In this document: positions 38,668 through 40,044 of the stretch, one piece after another | How positions within the stretch are numbered: position 1 is the first letter of the stretch | How the letters are laid out: each line of letters starts with the position of its first letter | Assembly: GCA_964345765.1 (NCBI GenBank) | Contig: CAYFSJ010000010.1 | Location: forward strand, 1-40,044 | Source: DUUI01 sp964345765 | Lineage (GTDB): Bacteria > Bacillota_I > Bacilli_A > Erysipelotrichales > Erysipelotrichaceae | DNA: 40,044 nucleotides | Reading direction: 5' to 3' | Made by a program: the position numbers and the translations under genes | Notes under the pieces: model-generated | The model's input: only the letters and a program-made list of their open reading frames with translations | What the model was told of the DNA's origin: nothing | Database searches by the model: none

Positions 38668-39903
38668 ATGAAGTTTAAAGTGAATGATCGCTTAGTTTTA
38701 AAATGTAGTGATTTAACCAATCAAGGGATGGGTGTCGCTAAATTCGACCGTTTCCCTTTTTTTATCGAGAAATTATTGCCACAAGAAGTTGCTGAGGTTG
38801 AGATTACTCAGCTTAAGTCTAAATATGGGTTTGGAAGAATTACTAAATTGATTGAGGCTTCCTCTAAAAGAATTAATCCAATTTGTCCTCATTTTGATGA
38901 GTGTGGTGGCTGTCAAATTATGCTGCTAGACTATGCTGATCAACTTGATTTTAAACATTATACTGTCAATGAAATACTGAAGTCTAAAACAACTAATATT
39001 CTAGGGTCACCATTAGATCTTGGATATCGTAATAAAATGACTTTTAAAGTTCAGAAAGATCCATTTAGTATCGGTCTTTATCAAACAAGAACTAATAGAA
39101 TAGTTGATATTAAAACCTGTTATTTACAGAGTGATTTAATGAATAAAGTTTTGAATTTCATTAAACTGACATTCTTTGATGATGATTTTGATGAGCTTAT
39201 TATTAAACAAACACTTCATTTAGAATTAATGATTATTTTCAATGGAATTAGGGTTAATATGGACCATATTCAAACATTAGTTGAAACCTTCAGTGATATC
39301 AAAAGTGTCTATGTTAATGACCAACTTGTGTATGGTAATGAAATGATTATTGAACAGATTAATCATTTAAAATTTAGAATATCGCCTGAATCGTTCTTTC
39401 AGGTTAATACGTTACAAACTGCTAATCTCTATCAAATGATTCTTGATTTGGCTAAGTTTAATACAAATCAAACAGTATTAGACTTATATTGTGGGGTTGG
39501 GACAATTTCATTATTTGTTTCTCAATTTGTTAAAAAGGTAATAGGTGTAGAAATAAACCAACAAGCGATTCATGATGCCAATCTAAATAAAGAATTAAAT
39601 CAAATCGACAATGTTGAGTTTATCGCTGATGATGCGACGCGTTTCTTATCTAATTTTCATGATACAATTGATACGGTGATTGTTGACCCACCAAGAAAGG
39701 GATTAACGAAACAAGGTATTGAGGACATTATTAAGACAAACGCTAAACAAGTTGTATATGTTTCATGTAATCCTATTACTTTGAAGAGAGACTTGGATTT
39801 ACTATCTACCTATTACAATATTGATGAAATTCATCCCTTTGATATGTTCCCTCAGACTAGTCATGTTGAGACGGTAGTATTGATGTCAAGGGTTGAGAAG
39901 TAA
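38668..39903 (+). CDS. rlmCD: 23S rRNA (uracil-C5) methyltransferase, RlmCD/RumA type
   Basis: A 411-aa SAM-dependent enzyme that methylates uridines in 23S rRNA. An N-terminal TRAM/OB domain (VLKCSDLTNQGMGVAKFDRFPFFI) is followed by the Fe-S cysteines in 'CPHFDECGGC' plus a later Cys (KTCYLQ). The Rossmann part has 'VLDLYCGVGTISLF', 'DPPRKGL' and the catalytic 'YVSCNPITLKRDL'. It ends correctly with 'SHVETVVLMSR'. It is shorter than the usual ~455 residues, mainly in the central region. In Bacillus the homologue methylates both U747 and U1939. It follows the unknown membrane gene by 2 bp. Confidence 0.94.
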   Translation: MKFKVNDRLVLKCSDLTNQGMGVAKFDRFPFFIEKLLPQEVAEVEITQLKSKYGFGRITKLIEASSKRINPICPHFDECGGCQIMLLDYADQLDFKHYTVNEILKSKTTNILGSPLDLGYRNKMTFKVQKDPFSIGLYQTRTNRIVDIKTCYLQSDLMNKVLNFIKLTFFDDDFDELIIKQTLHLELMIIFNGIRVNMDHIQTLVETFSDIKSVYVNDQLVYGNEMIIEQINHLKFRISPESFFQVNTLQTANLYQMILDLAKFNTNQTVLDLYCGVGTISLFVSQFVKKVIGVEINQQAIHDANLNKELNQIDNVEFIADDATRFLSNFHDTIDTVIVDPPRKGLTKQGIEDIIKTNAKQVVYVSCNPITLKRDLDLLSTYYNIDEIHPFDMFPQTSHVETVVLMSRVEK

Positions 39904-40044
39904 GCGTGTAATAAGATAAGTAAATAAAGGCTTTCCGTGGTTTGAGGTCTGGTTCTAAGCCGGAAGGATAATCACGGATTTTTGCTTTAAGGGAAGTTAT
40001 CCAAGAGTGGTGGATTACTCACCGGATTTACGAATTTGAATATA
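39904..40044. other. GC-richer non-coding segment with competing hairpins at right end
   Basis: No ORF is supported here on either strand. The segment is richer in G and C than nearby spacers. Possible stems are TCCGTGGTT with AATCACGGA (39934-39942/39970-39978) enclosing CTGGTT with AGCCGG, followed by TTTTT; alternatively CTTTCCG with CGGAAGG (39931-39937/39961-39967); and GGATAA with TTATCC (39966-39971/39997-40002). The second and third exclude the first. It may be the terminator of rlmCD or part of a leader RNA continuing beyond the window. Confidence 0.4.

Noticed and set aside
39943..39969. Possible SRP RNA because of CCGGAAGGA
   Set aside because: Only the short GGAAGG-containing stretch resembles the SRP apical loop; the conserved flanking GGTCAGG and GCAGCC parts are absent.

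Overview
This 40,044-bp window is AT-rich chromosomal DNA from a low-GC Gram-positive bacterium (Bacillota, probably class Bacilli). The evidence is the GGAGG-type ribosome binding sites, UGA read as stop, an M-box riboswitch in front of mgtE, bacillus-type ferric-siderophore ABC genes, and a pcrA-ligA-camS-gatCAB-rlmCD block. GatA is unusually short at its N-terminus and carries a GDSVRK active-site variant. From memory this recalls Erysipelotrichia/Haloplasma/Mollicutes relatives, but that placement is inference. A VanY-type D,D-carboxypeptidase argues that the cell has peptidoglycan. I see no insertion sequence, prophage, CRISPR array or rRNA gene.

Layout. 1-941: end of an SDR dehydrogenase, a small acidic orphan, and two reverse-strand tRNA genes (Lys-CUU, Glu-UUC), each with its own promoter and terminator. 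966-5356: a Cof-type HAD phosphatase, then a four-gene ferric-siderophore importer (lipoprotein, two permeases, ATPase) with its own promoter and palindromic operator. 5430-7035: Gfo/Idh/MocA oxidoreductase and a YczE-like membrane protein. 7032-9060 (reverse): pseudouridine catabolism (psuG and an HTH-PfkB kinase). 9118-10571 (reverse): a DUF1858 protein and a DUF438/hemerythrin/PAS protein. 10638-12454: a divergent MFS transporter / P-loop kinase pair around a 7-1-7 palindrome. 12509-14194: tRNA-Leu diverging from M-box/mgtE. 14269-17076: CDF metal exporter, VanY lipoprotein, flavodoxin. 17198-21552: MarR regulator, heterodimeric ABC exporter, NUDIX hydrolase. 21655-24738: SDR, CBS-type Mn pyrophosphatase, and an orphan prepilin peptidase that overlaps it convergently. 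24811-26569: membrane protein, CPYC redox protein, GNAT, YajC-like protein. 26607-29637: cardiolipin synthase, patatin, and RluA-type pseudouridine synthase (reverse). 29706-39903: DNA helicase PcrA, ligase LigA, CamS lipoprotein, GatCAB, a TM-anchored unknown and RlmCD.

Themes. Metal homeostasis recurs: iron uptake, Mg channel under an M-box, CDF exporter, Mn-dependent pyrophosphatase, Fe-S/di-iron proteins. Gene packing is tight, with many ATGA or longer overlaps. Several promoters have an extended -10 and sit very close to the start codon; one (the rluA-type gene) looks truly leaderless.

The most interesting signals are (i) a 25-codon leader ORF after the M-box terminator, translationally coupled to mgtE, with an early Asp-Asp-Pro and a hairpin over its start; (ii) a shared -35 element for divergent tRNA-Leu and mgtE promoters; (iii) a probable AUC/AUU start plus operator-like palindromes for the HTH-kinase gene; and (iv) a GC-richer segment at the right end with mutually exclusive hairpins.
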